A DNA stretch of 64,000 bases from assembly GCA_015065975.1 (NCBI GenBank), contig SVPG01000001.1, forward strand, positions 1 to 64,000. The letters run 5' to 3'. This document shows positions 52,761 through 61,210 of the stretch, in pieces. The translations under genes and the position numbers were made by a program. Under the pieces are notes generated by a model that ran no database searches, was not told where the DNA came from, and was given only the letters and a program-made list of their open reading frames with translations. Each line of letters begins with the position of its first letter. Position 1 is the stretch's first letter. This DNA is from Oscillospiraceae bacterium (lineage in GTDB: Bacteria; Bacillota; Clostridia; Oscillospirales; Acutalibacteraceae).

Positions 52761-55070
52761 TTAGTCGGTTGCTCCGCCCATTATGAACTCGACCGTTATA
52801 ACGGTACCCTGTGCGACCCTCTGTCCGCGCGGAATATCCTGCGCCACAACGATTCCCATAGATGAATCGTAGCCCGTACCGCTGTATCGGATATTGAGTC
52901 CTGCGTTCTTTATCGCGGAGTTTGCCTGTGTCGGAGTCATGTTCATGACATTCGGCACAGTCGTCATCAGCATATCGGTCTCCTCGGTCATTACAACGAC
53001 CGTGCCCTCCTTCGGGATACTTGAACCCGCAGCAGGAACCTGACTTACGACCGTGTCGCCGTTTCCTATGATTCTCATCTTAAGACCCTTTGCCGAAAGC
53101 TCAGCCTTCGCCTCGTCCCTTGTTCTCTGGACGACATTGGGTGTGAGAGTATCTATCAGCTTGACATCGTCTGCCGAGTATATTGTCTCAACGCCGAGAT
53201 AAGGCAGGACTTCCTTGAGAACATTTCTCGCAACGGGAGCTGCGATCGTTCCGCCCATGTGGCTCGGACCCTGCGGATTGTCAAGCATTACAAGCATTAC
53301 TATCTCGGGATCGTCGGCGGGTGCTATCGCGCAGAAGGACGCGACATATGTCCTTGTACCCGTCTGTGCGTTCTGGGATATCTTCTCCGATGTACCCGTT
53401 TTTCCTCCGAGTCGGTAACCCGAAATGTATCCGTTTTTCGCCGTTCCACCCGATACAGTCTGCTCGAGCATGGAATTTATTATGTCGGAAGTCTCGTTCG
53501 AGATGACCTGACGCTTTATGCTGGTCTCTGTGGTTTCGACGATGTTTCCGTCCTCATCAAGCACCTGACCGACAACGTGCGGTGTTACGAGATAGCCGCC
53601 GTTCGACACAGCCGCAATCGCAGTCGCCATCTGGATCGGCGTTACGGTATTGGTCTGACCGAAGGAGCTGACCGCGAGATCGGCGGGATGTGCGTTGAGG
53701 CTTTCGGCGCTGTGATAAACACCGACACCCTCAGCGGGAAGATCGATACCCGTCTTCTCGGTAAATCCGAAAGCCGTATAGTATTTCGAGAACAGCGTTC
53801 CGCCCAGTCTCGAAGCGAGCGTCATGAATACGGGGTTGCAGCTGTTCATCATACCCTTTGTCAGCGATTCTGCGCCGTGACCTGCCGACTTGTGGCACGA
53901 AATCCTTCTCTTGCCAAAATTGAGACCGCCCGAGCAGTAGAAGCTGTCGTTGACCGAGGTAAGTCCCTCCTCAAGAGCGGCAGCCATGGTTACAGGCTTG
54001 AAAACCGAGCCCGGCTCGTAGGTGTCGCTTATGGCTTTGTTTCGCCACTGCGACAGACGCGCATCGGTCAGCGCCTGAGTCCTCTCGTCTCCGATAAGCG
54101 TTTCAAGCGCAGCCATCGTGCTTTCATCAAGCTCGTTCGGGTTTGCGGGATCATAATCGGGAATGGTCGCCATCGCGTATATTGCACCCGTATTGACATT
54201 CATAATAATGCCGCAGGCGCGTTCCTTGACGTTGTTGTCCCTTACCGCCTGAACGAGATATTTTTCAAGAATCGTCTGTATGTTTGCGTCCAGTGTCAGC
54301 ACAAGGCTGTTTCCCTGCTGTGCATCGACAAGAAGCTTGTAATCGAACGGCATTTCGCCGTTGACGGCGTTCTGCGAGGATACGATTCTGCCGGGTACGC
54401 CGCTGAGCGTCGTATCGTAATACAGCTCGAGTCCCGCAAGACCCTGGTTATCCGTTCCCGTAAATCCGAGAATGGTCGAAGCAAGTGTTCCTCTGAAATA
54501 GTACCTCTTTGTATCGGCACTCAGCTTGACACCCTCAACCACGATCTTGTTGGTCTTCGGATCGGTCAGAAAGGCGAGTATCTCGTCCTTCTGTTCCTTG
54601 TCAGCCTTGACCTTGAGCTTTACCTCGTTGTACTTGTAAAGCTTTCCGTCCTTCTCGTACTGGAGGTTCATTCGCCCTCTTACATATTCCTCGGAAAGTC
54701 CGAGTGTCTGCGAAAGCTTTATCGCAATGGCATCCTCCTGCTGAGGAAGAATGTCATTGGGTCTGACCGTTACTACCCATGCGGGAGCACTCTGCACGAG
54801 TGTCTCCATGTTTCTGTCGTAAATCGTTCCCCTGTCGGCGGGAAGCTCCGTATCGCTGAGCTGCTGCTCGACCGCCATCTTCTGATACTTTTCGCTTACT
54901 ACAAGCTGATACCATGCCATGACACCTACAACGACAAGGTACAGCGCAAACATTCCAAAAGCGAGAATAAGCATTCTGCGTCTCATCATAACGCTCGTTC
55001 CCACACTTTTTTTCTTATTCTTATCCTTACTCTGCTTTGATGCAGTTTTCTTGTCTGCCAATTCTCTCAT
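52761..55070 (-). CDS. spoVD: Class B penicillin-binding transpeptidase with PASTA domains (SpoVD/FtsI type)
   Basis: Cross-links septal or spore peptidoglycan. The 769-residue protein has a basic cytoplasmic tail, a transmembrane helix (about residues 33-55), a PBP dimerisation domain (ADRGTIYDRNMETLVQ), a transpeptidase domain with Ser355 in SVFK, SCN at 410-412 and KTG at 557-559, then two PASTA domains (about 635-700 and 702-766). Domain order and position before murE match both FtsI/PbpB and the sporulation protein SpoVD, and sequence alone does not separate these. AAAGGGTGA precedes the ATG. Confidence 0.92.
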   Translation of the reverse strand: MRELADKKTASKQSKDKNKKKSVGTSVMMRRRMLILAFGMFALYLVVVGVMAWYQLVVSEKYQKMAVEQQLSDTELPADRGTIYDRNMETLVQSAPAWVVTVRPNDILPQQEDAIAIKLSQTLGLSEEYVRGRMNLQYEKDGKLYKYNEVKLKVKADKEQKDEILAFLTDPKTNKIVVEGVKLSADTKRYYFRGTLASTILGFTGTDNQGLAGLELYYDTTLSGVPGRIVSSQNAVNGEMPFDYKLLVDAQQGNSLVLTLDANIQTILEKYLVQAVRDNNVKERACGIIMNVNTGAIYAMATIPDYDPANPNELDESTMAALETLIGDERTQALTDARLSQWRNKAISDTYEPGSVFKPVTMAAALEEGLTSVNDSFYCSGGLNFGKRRISCHKSAGHGAESLTKGMMNSCNPVFMTLASRLGGTLFSKYYTAFGFTEKTGIDLPAEGVGVYHSAESLNAHPADLAVSSFGQTNTVTPIQMATAIAAVSNGGYLVTPHVVGQVLDEDGNIVETTETSIKRQVISNETSDIINSMLEQTVSGGTAKNGYISGYRLGGKTGTSEKISQNAQTGTRTYVASFCAIAPADDPEIVMLVMLDNPQGPSHMGGTIAAPVARNVLKEVLPYLGVETIYSADDVKLIDTLTPNVVQRTRDEAKAELSAKGLKMRIIGNGDTVVSQVPAAGSSIPKEGTVVVMTEETDMLMTTVPNVMNMTPTQANSAIKNAGLNIRYSGTGYDSSMGIVVAQDIPRGQRVAQGTVITVEFIMGGATD

Positions 55071-55203
55071 TCACCCTTTCACTCTCTGACAGAAAAGAGA
55101 GTTAAGACGCAATATCTCAACTCTCATTTAATCGTCCCGTTAATTTGTTGTCTCGTACTCCACCGCAATCAGATGCAGTGTTTCCTCTAATTGTACTGCC
55201 GGA

Positions 55204-55782
55204 TCACGCAAGGTATGACAGCAGATCATTCAGTGACGAAGTTGAGAATATTCCTCTTGTCGGCTTTGCAACCTCAAAAACGTCGCCCTTCTCAACAGTT
55301 ACCCAGGTTATCTGACTGTTCTGTACCTTCTGCATTCCGATGTTGTTCACTGCATACTCCTCAACAGCCGAGGCTCCGAGTCTTGTCTCATATTCGACAC
55401 GCAGCGCTTCATAATCGTTATTCAGTTCATTAAGTACAGCATTTGCATCATCGATACGCTGGGTATACTCGTGCTGCTGAACCCCGCCGGCTACCATGAA
55501 GGTTATGAGAAGAGCCGCTGCCACGCCGGCAAGCGCATAAAGTCCGGTCTTTACTCTCTTTTCATGAGCCTTCTTTGCTGCTCTGGCAAGTCGTTTTCTT
55601 TCCTGCTCGCTCACAGTCTTGGCCTTTGATGTCTTACTTCCGGTCCTGCTCTTGCTCGTTCCCGTTCTGCTGCCGCTCCCCTTTTTTCTGCCGCTTACAT
55701 CCCTGTCACTCTCTCCGACATATGATCTTCTCGGTTCAAACAATGCGAAATCGTAATCATATGCTGCACCTGAATACGCCAT
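55204..55782 (-). CDS. ftsL: FtsL/DivIC-like septum protein
   Basis: A 192-residue bitopic protein with a Ser/Arg/Lys-rich cytoplasmic half, one transmembrane helix (about residues 80-100) and a short extracellular leucine-heptad coiled coil (NAVLNELNNDYEALRVEYET) followed by EYAVNNIGMQKVQNSQITWV. This plan and the position between rsmH and the class B PBP identify FtsL, although FtsL sequences are poorly conserved. A strong own promoter lies upstream. GGAGGGTGA precedes the ATG. Confidence 0.85.
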   Translation of the reverse strand: MAYSGAAYDYDFALFEPRRSYVGESDRDVSGRKKGSGSRTGTSKSRTGSKTSKAKTVSEQERKRLARAAKKAHEKRVKTGLYALAGVAAALLITFMVAGGVQQHEYTQRIDDANAVLNELNNDYEALRVEYETRLGASAVEEYAVNNIGMQKVQNSQITWVTVEKGDVFEVAKPTRGIFSTSSLNDLLSYLA

Positions 55783-55826
55783 CTTCTCACCCTCCTTCCA
55801 AAGATTATGTCAAACTGTTTATGTAA

Positions 55827-55855
55827 ATAATATCATCGTTCAATCGGTTCGTCAA
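55827..55855 (-). promoter_or_regulatory. Promoter of ftsL
   Basis: Minus-strand TTGACG (55850-55855), 17-bp spacer, TATTAT (55827-55832) with a TGA extension. Confidence 0.7.
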
Positions 55856-55939
55856 CAAAAAGTTATGTAAAACAATGTGCGATTTTTTCACATTAGTGCA
55901 GATGTTGTAATATACATCTATATATTGTATGTTGTCCGC

Positions 55940-56866
55940 TTATATCTTCTCGCAGACCCTAAGTTTTGCGCTTCTGCTTCTCGGGTTTTCCTCAAGCTCC
56001 TGCTGAGAAGCGATAACAGGCTTTCTTGTGACAAGCTTTGCCTGCGGTTTCTTTCCGCACACGCATACGGGGAACTGAGGCGGGCAGGTGCAGCCTTCGC
56101 ACCACGATGCCATCGTCCTTTTCGCCATTCTGTCCTCGAGCGAGTGAAAGGTTATAACAGCAAGCCTTCCACCGCTTCCGAGAAGCTCAAACGCTGCGGG
56201 AAGCACCCGTTCAAGCTCACCCAGCTCGTCATTGACCGCAATCCTGAGCGCCTGGAACACCTTTCTTGCGGGATGGGCGTCACGCCTTGCTGCCGCAGGA
56301 TACGCGTCTCTTATAATATCGGCGAGCTGCGCCGTAGTCTCGATCGGAGCCTTTTCCCTCTCGCGGCATATGGACGCCGCAATTTTATTCGAATAGCGTT
56401 CCTCGCCGTATTTGAAGAAGATATCTGCAAGCGCCTTCTGGTCGAGGGTTGCGACGAGGTCTGCCGCGCTTGTACCCTCACCCGTCATTCGCATATCGAG
56501 AGGAGCATCGCCGTGATACGAGAACCCTCTCTCACGGCAGTCGAGCTGATGCGACGAGACGCCGAGATCCATAAGGATACCGTCAGCCGCTGTCACCCCG
56601 TTCTCTCTTGCGATGCGAGAGATGTCGCTGAAACTGCTTTTAACTATCGTAACGTGTTTGTTGTCGCCCAGCCTGCCTTGAATCTGTTTGATGGCATCGG
56701 GGTCACGGTCGATCGAAATGAGCCGTCCGCTTCCCTCAAGCCTCTGCGCAATCGCTGAGCTGTGACCGCCGCCGCCGGCTGTGCAGTCTATGTACACGCC
56801 CTCGGGTTTTATATTGAGCGAATCTATCGTCTCAAAAAATAACACGGGCGTATGATAGCCACCCAT
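55940..56866 (-). CDS. rsmH: 16S rRNA (cytosine1402-N4)-methyltransferase
   Basis: Also called MraW. It modifies C1402 in the ribosomal P site. The 308-residue protein opens MGGYHTPVLFFETIDSL, has the SAM motif YIDCTAGGGGHSSAIAQRL, and the family's GILMDLGVSSHQLDCRERGF and FQALRIAVNDELGELE. ATG at 56866 has GAGGAGG nine bases upstream; an in-frame TTG at 56884 overlaps that site and is not used. Second gene of the dcw cluster. Confidence 0.96.
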   Translation of the reverse strand: MGGYHTPVLFFETIDSLNIKPEGVYIDCTAGGGGHSSAIAQRLEGSGRLISIDRDPDAIKQIQGRLGDNKHVTIVKSSFSDISRIARENGVTAADGILMDLGVSSHQLDCRERGFSYHGDAPLDMRMTGEGTSAADLVATLDQKALADIFFKYGEERYSNKIAASICREREKAPIETTAQLADIIRDAYPAAARRDAHPARKVFQALRIAVNDELGELERVLPAAFELLGSGGRLAVITFHSLEDRMAKRTMASWCEGCTCPPQFPVCVCGKKPQAKLVTRKPVIASQQELEENPRSRSAKLRVCEKI

Positions 56867-56999
56867 ACGCTCGTGCCTCCTCAAGTAAAATATTATGTGT
56901 ATAGGTTTATATCAACCACTTTCTCTGAGCCACCGAGGGCGGTTGGGAGAACCGCCTCTTTACGGAAAGGTTCATTGGAAAGTGTCACGAATTCAAAAT

Positions 57000-57443
57000 T
57001 TAAAAATCGTCGTCGCAATCATCGTCGCTGTCAAGGTATGCCGCCATCTCATAGAGCGATTCGGCATCTCCCGCACCGTACACCTTGTCGTATTCCTTCG
57101 GCTCCCAGATTTCAACCCATCTGTCCATACCGACGATGACCGCCTTATCGGAAATGTCCGTCATCTCAAGGAGCTCGGACGGGATAAGGATTCGTCCCTG
57201 AGAGTCGGTCTCAACCTCGTAAGACGAGGAGAAGATCATTCTTCTCAGGTTATTTTTCAAGTCCTTGATCTTTGCAAGCTTTTTCTTGTACTTGATCCAG
57301 TTCTCTTCGTTATAAGCTCTAATGCAGTTTTCGGTCGGGCTTTTGAAAATCGTAAAACGGTTGCCAAGCTCCGGTCGGAATCTTGCGGGAACAAACACTC
57401 TTCCCTTAGCGTCGATGTTGTGATTAAACTTTCCGATCGGCAT
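57000..57443 (-). CDS. mraZ: Transcription regulator MraZ
   Basis: First gene of the dcw cluster; MraZ binds its own promoter region and represses the cluster in studied species. The 147-residue length is normal. Two SpoVT/AbrB-like halves are seen: NIDAKGRVFVPARFRPEL and ETDSQGRILIPSELLEM, with the D-x-K/x-G-R-V/I motif in each. The acidic end (DSDDDCDDDF) is a little unusual. GGGGGG-type ribosome site before the ATG at 57443. Confidence 0.95.
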   Translation of the reverse strand: MPIGKFNHNIDAKGRVFVPARFRPELGNRFTIFKSPTENCIRAYNEENWIKYKKKLAKIKDLKNNLRRMIFSSSYEVETDSQGRILIPSELLEMTDISDKAVIVGMDRWVEIWEPKEYDKVYGAGDAESLYEMAAYLDSDDDCDDDF

Positions 57444-57483
57444 AACTCAGCCCCCCTTTCACTCAAAATTCATTCAAAATGTT

Positions 57484-57582
57484 CCACCAACTATCCCCAC
57501 ACGCACCACAATCACGTTCGAATAATTCAATTCCTCCACCACAAGTCACCATCATTATACACGTGCGCGCAGGAAAAAGCAA
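57484..57582 (-). promoter_or_regulatory. mraZ promoter and leader with repeated GTGG boxes
   Basis: Minus-strand TTGCTT (57577-57582), 17-bp spacer, TATAAT (57554-57559) with a TG extension. Between it and mraZ the minus strand has GTGG at 57539-57542, 57536-57539, 57506-57509, 57497-57500 and 57484-57487, reminiscent of MraZ binding boxes, although spacing (9 and 13) is not the exact 10-bp period. The rest of the gap 57583-57690 has no feature I can see. Confidence 0.55.
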
Positions 57583-57690
57583 TGATTTTTTCGCGATTTA
57601 TAAAGGTTTTCAGTGCCTCGGAACCCCGCTTTTCTCACCTCGGATTTTCAAAAAAATTCCTGCATTTTTATATTTTGTGCAAAAACAAAA

Positions 57691-57718
57691 AGGCGACCAC
57701 AATATCTTGTGATCGCCT
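57691..57718 (-). terminator. Terminator after the coaD operon
   Basis: AGGCGACCACAA pairs with TTGTGATCGCCT (one mismatch); on the minus strand TTTTTGTTTTTG follows. Confidence 0.85.
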
Positions 57719-57812
57719 TAGCGAAAGCAAAAAAGTTTTTGTCTATTTTTCACATTTTAGAGATAAAAATTTCTCTCAATCGAGCAGCCCCAAAATTGGG
57801 AACTTACCATTC

Positions 57813-58346
57813 TCAGTCGTCTGCTTCAGCAGGGCTGCTGTCCTTCTTATCGGTCATTTCCGCAGCACCTGTGGTGACAATGGAGGACTCCGAACGGGCA
57901 GCATTTCTGAGGCTGGTTCTTGCCTGTCTGAGCTCGGTCAGCTTCTGGCTCATCAGATCCTCAGTCTTGCGCATGATGCTCTCGGCATATTCTGTCGCAA
58001 CCTTCTTGACCTCGCGGGACTTGGTCTGAGCCTGTGCAATGGTTTCATTCGCCTGAATGGTAGCACGTCTCACGATTTCTTCCTGACTTACCATCTGACG
58101 TGCGCGCTCTTCGGCTTTTCTGGTAATACCTTCAGCCTCTTTGCGTGCATCGGCGATAATATCATTACGGTCGGCCGCAATAGCTCTGGCCTGTCTTATC
58201 TCCTTGGGAAGATTGCATCTGATATCCTCGATAAGCTCGCCGAAACGCTCGACATTTACCATAGCCTTTCCGCCGCTGAGGGGAATGACCGTAGCCTTCT
58301 CGAGAAGGGCATCCATTTCGTCCAATAATTCATCAACGCTCAACAT
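57813..58346 (-). CDS. Coiled-coil protein resembling V/F-type ATPase b/H subunits, unknown role
   Basis: A 177-residue mostly helical protein. The opening MLSVDELLDEMDALLEKA and VIPLSGGKAMVNVERFGELI are conserved in a clostridial family annotated as ATPase-b/H-subunit-like and usually found beside coaD and rsmD; its role is not established. The middle (RKEAEGITRKAEERARQMV) is a long coiled coil with Ala/Glu/Arg. ATG at 58346 matches homologues' N-terminus; a GTG at 58355 with a closer ribosome site is the alternative. Last gene of the XRE-acs-rsmD-coaD unit. Confidence 0.75.
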   Translation of the reverse strand: MLSVDELLDEMDALLEKATVIPLSGGKAMVNVERFGELIEDIRCNLPKEIRQARAIAADRNDIIADARKEAEGITRKAEERARQMVSQEEIVRRATIQANETIAQAQTKSREVKKVATEYAESIMRKTEDLMSQKLTELRQARTSLRNAARSESSIVTTGAAEMTDKKDSSPAEADD

Positions 58347-58402
58347 TTTTAACACTTACCTTCCTTCACAGAAAAACTTAATGATAATCATATCGCTGAA
58401 AA

Positions 58403-58888
58403 TCAATCTTTCGGTCCGAGACGCTCGTATATCCTCTCGCAGACCTCGGGCGGAACAAATCCCGAAATATCCCCGCCGAATCCGGCAATCTGCTTTACAA
58501 CGCTGGACGAGAGGAACATATTGTCGGCGCTCGTCGTCAGGAACACCGTTTCGATATTGGGACTGAGCTTTCTGTTGGCAAGTGCCATCTGAAACTCATA
58601 TTCAAAGTCGGAAACAGCGCGCAGACCTTTTACTATGATTCTTGATTTTTTCATCTCGACAAAATCCGCAAGCAGACCGTTGAAGCTTTCAATCTCAACA
58701 TTATCGAGATGCGCTGTGGACCTTTTGAGCAGCTCAACACGCTCCTGCTCATCAAAGAGCGGAGATTTCTTCGGATTTACAAGCACAGCAACATAAACTT
58801 TATCGAATATCGAAGCCGCTCTTGTAATAATATCCACGTGTCCGAGCGTAACGGGATCAAAGCTTCCCGGGCATACAGCTGTTATCAT
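58403..58888 (-). CDS. coaD: Phosphopantetheine adenylyltransferase
   Basis: Fourth step of coenzyme A synthesis: 4'-phosphopantetheine plus ATP gives dephospho-CoA. The 161-residue protein has the nucleotidyl-transferase motif GSFDPVTLGHVDIITRA with the catalytic TxGH, then VEIESFNGLLADF, KGLRAVSDFEYEFQMA and the C-terminal LSSSVVKQIAGFGGDISGFV. Length and motifs are standard. A weak AGAAGATGG precedes the ATG. It follows rsmD, the usual pairing in Firmicutes. Confidence 0.96.
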   Translation of the reverse strand: MITAVCPGSFDPVTLGHVDIITRAASIFDKVYVAVLVNPKKSPLFDEQERVELLKRSTAHLDNVEIESFNGLLADFVEMKKSRIIVKGLRAVSDFEYEFQMALANRKLSPNIETVFLTTSADNMFLSSSVVKQIAGFGGDISGFVPPEVCERIYERLGPKD

Positions 58889-58938
58889 TTTAATACCATC
58901 TTCTTTTTATGTCAACTGATTTTTTGCAATTACACGGA

Positions 58939-59484
58939 TCAATCCATATCTTTATGTCTGTAAAGACCTATGAATATACGTCCGTAACGGTAGGTTTTCC
59001 GCAGCACGAAGTCATTTGCAGACTCCGGGAACTTGTCTGTGCTGTCCGATTCGCAAAGAATCGTACCGCCTTTATTCATATGATCGGCAGCCGCAGGCAA
59101 TACCCGTTCGATCAGATTTGTTCCGTAGGGCGGATCGATATAAGCAATGTCGAATTTCTCTCTGCAGCCCGAAATATAGGTGACAGCGTCACTCTGAACA
59201 AGCTGTGCAACCTGAGAAAAGCCTGTGGTTTTAAGGTTGTCTCTGATGACGTTTCCCGCCTGCTTCGATGCGTCAACAAGCACAGCCGATGCCGCACCTC
59301 TGCTCAGCGCTTCTATCGCCATCTGTCCGCTGCCCGCGAACAGATCGAGGAATTTTCTTCCCTCAATCGAGAACTGAATTATGCTGAAAACCGCCTCCTT
59401 GACCATATCGGAGGTCGGGCGCACATCATCTCCGGAAAGGGTTTTAAGCTTCCTTCCGCGCGCAGTTCCTGTTATAACACGAAT
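58939..59484 (-). CDS. rsmD: 16S rRNA (guanine966-N2)-methyltransferase, apparently with an ATT start
   Basis: Methylates G966 of 16S rRNA. The 181-residue reading has the catalytic motif YIDPPYG (NPPY type), LDLFAGSGQMAIEALSRGA for SAM binding and the family's RPTSDMVKEAVFSII. The conserved N-terminus RVITGTARGRKLKTLSGDD lies upstream of the first normal start (GTG at 59424) and is in frame with it. No ATG, GTG or TTG precedes it before the stop TGA at 59491-59493. ATT at 59484 is at the expected Met position (ATT-CGT-GTT-ATA in place of MRVI) and GAAAGGA stands ten bases upstream. An ATT start is therefore proposed; a sequencing error is the main alternative. Confidence 0.85.
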   Translation of the reverse strand: MRVITGTARGRKLKTLSGDDVRPTSDMVKEAVFSIIQFSIEGRKFLDLFAGSGQMAIEALSRGAASAVLVDASKQAGNVIRDNLKTTGFSQVAQLVQSDAVTYISGCREKFDIAYIDPPYGTNLIERVLPAAADHMNKGGTILCESDSTDKFPESANDFVLRKTYRYGRIFIGLYRHKDMD

Positions 59485-59510
59485 AACGAATCAATCCTTT
59501 CAGCTTTTTA

Positions 59511-61181
59511 TCACGCGTTATGGCTCATTTTGCGAAGCACATTACGCATGATCTTTCCACTGCTCGTCTTCGGCAGATCGTCGACAAATTCCACGATACG
59601 CGGATACTTATAGGGTGCGGTCGTATGCTTTACGTGATTCTGAAGCTCCTTGACAAGCTCGGGAGATGCCGAAAATCCTCTTGCCAGAACGATCGTAGCC
59701 TTGACGACCTGACCTCTGTCGGGATCGGGTGCAGCGGTAACGGCACATTCGAGAACTGCAGGATGCTCCATCAGAGCACTCTCGACCTCGAACGGTCCTA
59801 TACGGTAACCCGAACACTTGATAACGTCATCATTTCTGCCGACAAACCAGTAGTAACCGTCACTGTCTCTCCACGCCATGTCGCCCGTACTGTAAATACC
59901 GTCATGCCATGCAGATTTTGTGTCAGCCTCGTTTTTATAGTATTCCCTGAAAAGTCCGCTGGGACCGTGATCTCCAACATTTCTCAGGCTTATTACGCCC
60001 TCCATACCGTCTTCGCAGGAGTTGCCGTCCTCATCGATAAGATCGATGTCAAAAATCGGGTTGGGCTTACCCATCGAACCGGGTTTTACGTCGAAGAAAT
60101 TGAAGTTTGCGAGCAGAACGGGAGTTTCGGTCTGACCGAATCCCTCTCTGATCTCAAGACCTGTAAGCTCAATGATCTTTCTGTAAACCTCGGGGTTGAG
60201 CGGCTCACCTGCAACGGTAGCGTGCTTTATGAAGCTGAGATCGTAACCCGAAAGGTCGTCCTTTATGAGAATTCTGTATATGGTTGCGGGAGCACAGAAG
60301 GTTGTCGGTCTTATACGGCATATGGCATCGAGCATATCCTTCGATTTGAACTTCATCGTATCATATGCGCCGATAGCCGCACCGCAGATCCACTGACCGT
60401 ATATCTTGCCCCATGCAAACTTGGCCCAGCCCGAATCGGTCTGAGTCATATGTATCGTATTTTCTCTGACACAGTGCCAGTATCTCGCTGTTGTGATGTG
60501 ACCGAGAGGGAACGCAAAATCGTGTCTTACCATCTTCGGGTTGCCGCTCGTTCCGCTGGAAAAATAAAGCAGCATTGTATCGTCATTGGTAACCGCATCG
60601 TCACCTGTCGGACGCTCGAACTCGGCGCTCTGAGCATAAAGCTCTTTGCCGAAATCTATGAATCCTTCACGGGGCTCACCGAGAGCGCAGACATTCTTTA
60701 TCGTCTCGCAATAGGGCAGCGCCTCATTGACGTAATCAATAAGTCCGTCCTCGGAAACAACTATGAGCATCTTGACCTCTGCGCTGTTGCAGCGGTATTT
60801 TATATCCTTTGCGGTCAGCTGGAAGGATGCGGGAATACATACTGCGCCCAGCTTGCAGAGACCGACCATTGTAAACCACACCTCGGGACGCTGACGAAGG
60901 ATTATCATAACGACATCGCCTTTGCCGATACCTTTGGATTTGAAGAAGTTCGCGGCGCGGTTGCTGTGGTCGCGGACATCGTCAAAGGTGTATTCCTTCA
61001 TATCACCCTCGTCATTTGTCCAGACGAGAGCAAGCTTGCCCGGCTCCTTCTCAGCCCACTCATCAATTACGTCATAGCCGAAATTGAAATTGTCGGGTGT
61101 GTTGATTTTGAAATTTTCGCAGAAATCCTCGTAGGAGGAAAACTCCGTCTGAGGACAATATTTATTTATGATATAATCCAT
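59511..61181 (-). CDS. AMP-forming acyl-CoA synthetase, acetyl/medium-chain type
   Basis: Activates a carboxylic acid with ATP and CoA through an acyl-adenylate. The 556-residue protein has the AMP-binding motif MLLYFSSGTSGNPKMVRHD, the later GQTETPVLLANFNFFDVKPG, YSTGDMAWRD, the hinge GRNDDVIKCSGYRIGPFEVE and the catalytic Lys near the end in LPKTSSGKIMRNVLR. The substrate (acetate, propionate or longer) cannot be told from sequence. It follows an XRE-cupin gene, a pairing often seen in Clostridia, and the regulator presumably controls it. Confidence 0.93.
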   Translation of the reverse strand: MDYIINKYCPQTEFSSYEDFCENFKINTPDNFNFGYDVIDEWAEKEPGKLALVWTNDEGDMKEYTFDDVRDHSNRAANFFKSKGIGKGDVVMIILRQRPEVWFTMVGLCKLGAVCIPASFQLTAKDIKYRCNSAEVKMLIVVSEDGLIDYVNEALPYCETIKNVCALGEPREGFIDFGKELYAQSAEFERPTGDDAVTNDDTMLLYFSSGTSGNPKMVRHDFAFPLGHITTARYWHCVRENTIHMTQTDSGWAKFAWGKIYGQWICGAAIGAYDTMKFKSKDMLDAICRIRPTTFCAPATIYRILIKDDLSGYDLSFIKHATVAGEPLNPEVYRKIIELTGLEIREGFGQTETPVLLANFNFFDVKPGSMGKPNPIFDIDLIDEDGNSCEDGMEGVISLRNVGDHGPSGLFREYYKNEADTKSAWHDGIYSTGDMAWRDSDGYYWFVGRNDDVIKCSGYRIGPFEVESALMEHPAVLECAVTAAPDPDRGQVVKATIVLARGFSASPELVKELQNHVKHTTAPYKYPRIVEFVDDLPKTSSGKIMRNVLRKMSHNA

Positions 61182-61210
61182 CTTCTGTTAATACTCCCAA
61201 TCTGAATTTA

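Noticed and set aside
53259-55040. Long open frame on the + strand (593 codons)
   Set aside because: Antisense to the PASTA-type PBP gene; arises from its codon bias.
56895-58328. Open frame on the + strand (477 codons)
   Set aside because: Crosses mraZ, the mraZ promoter and the coaD operon terminator in antisense.
59520-61205. Long open frame on the + strand (561 codons)
   Set aside because: Entirely antisense to the acyl-CoA synthetase gene; no ribosome site and Cys/Arg-rich unlikely protein.
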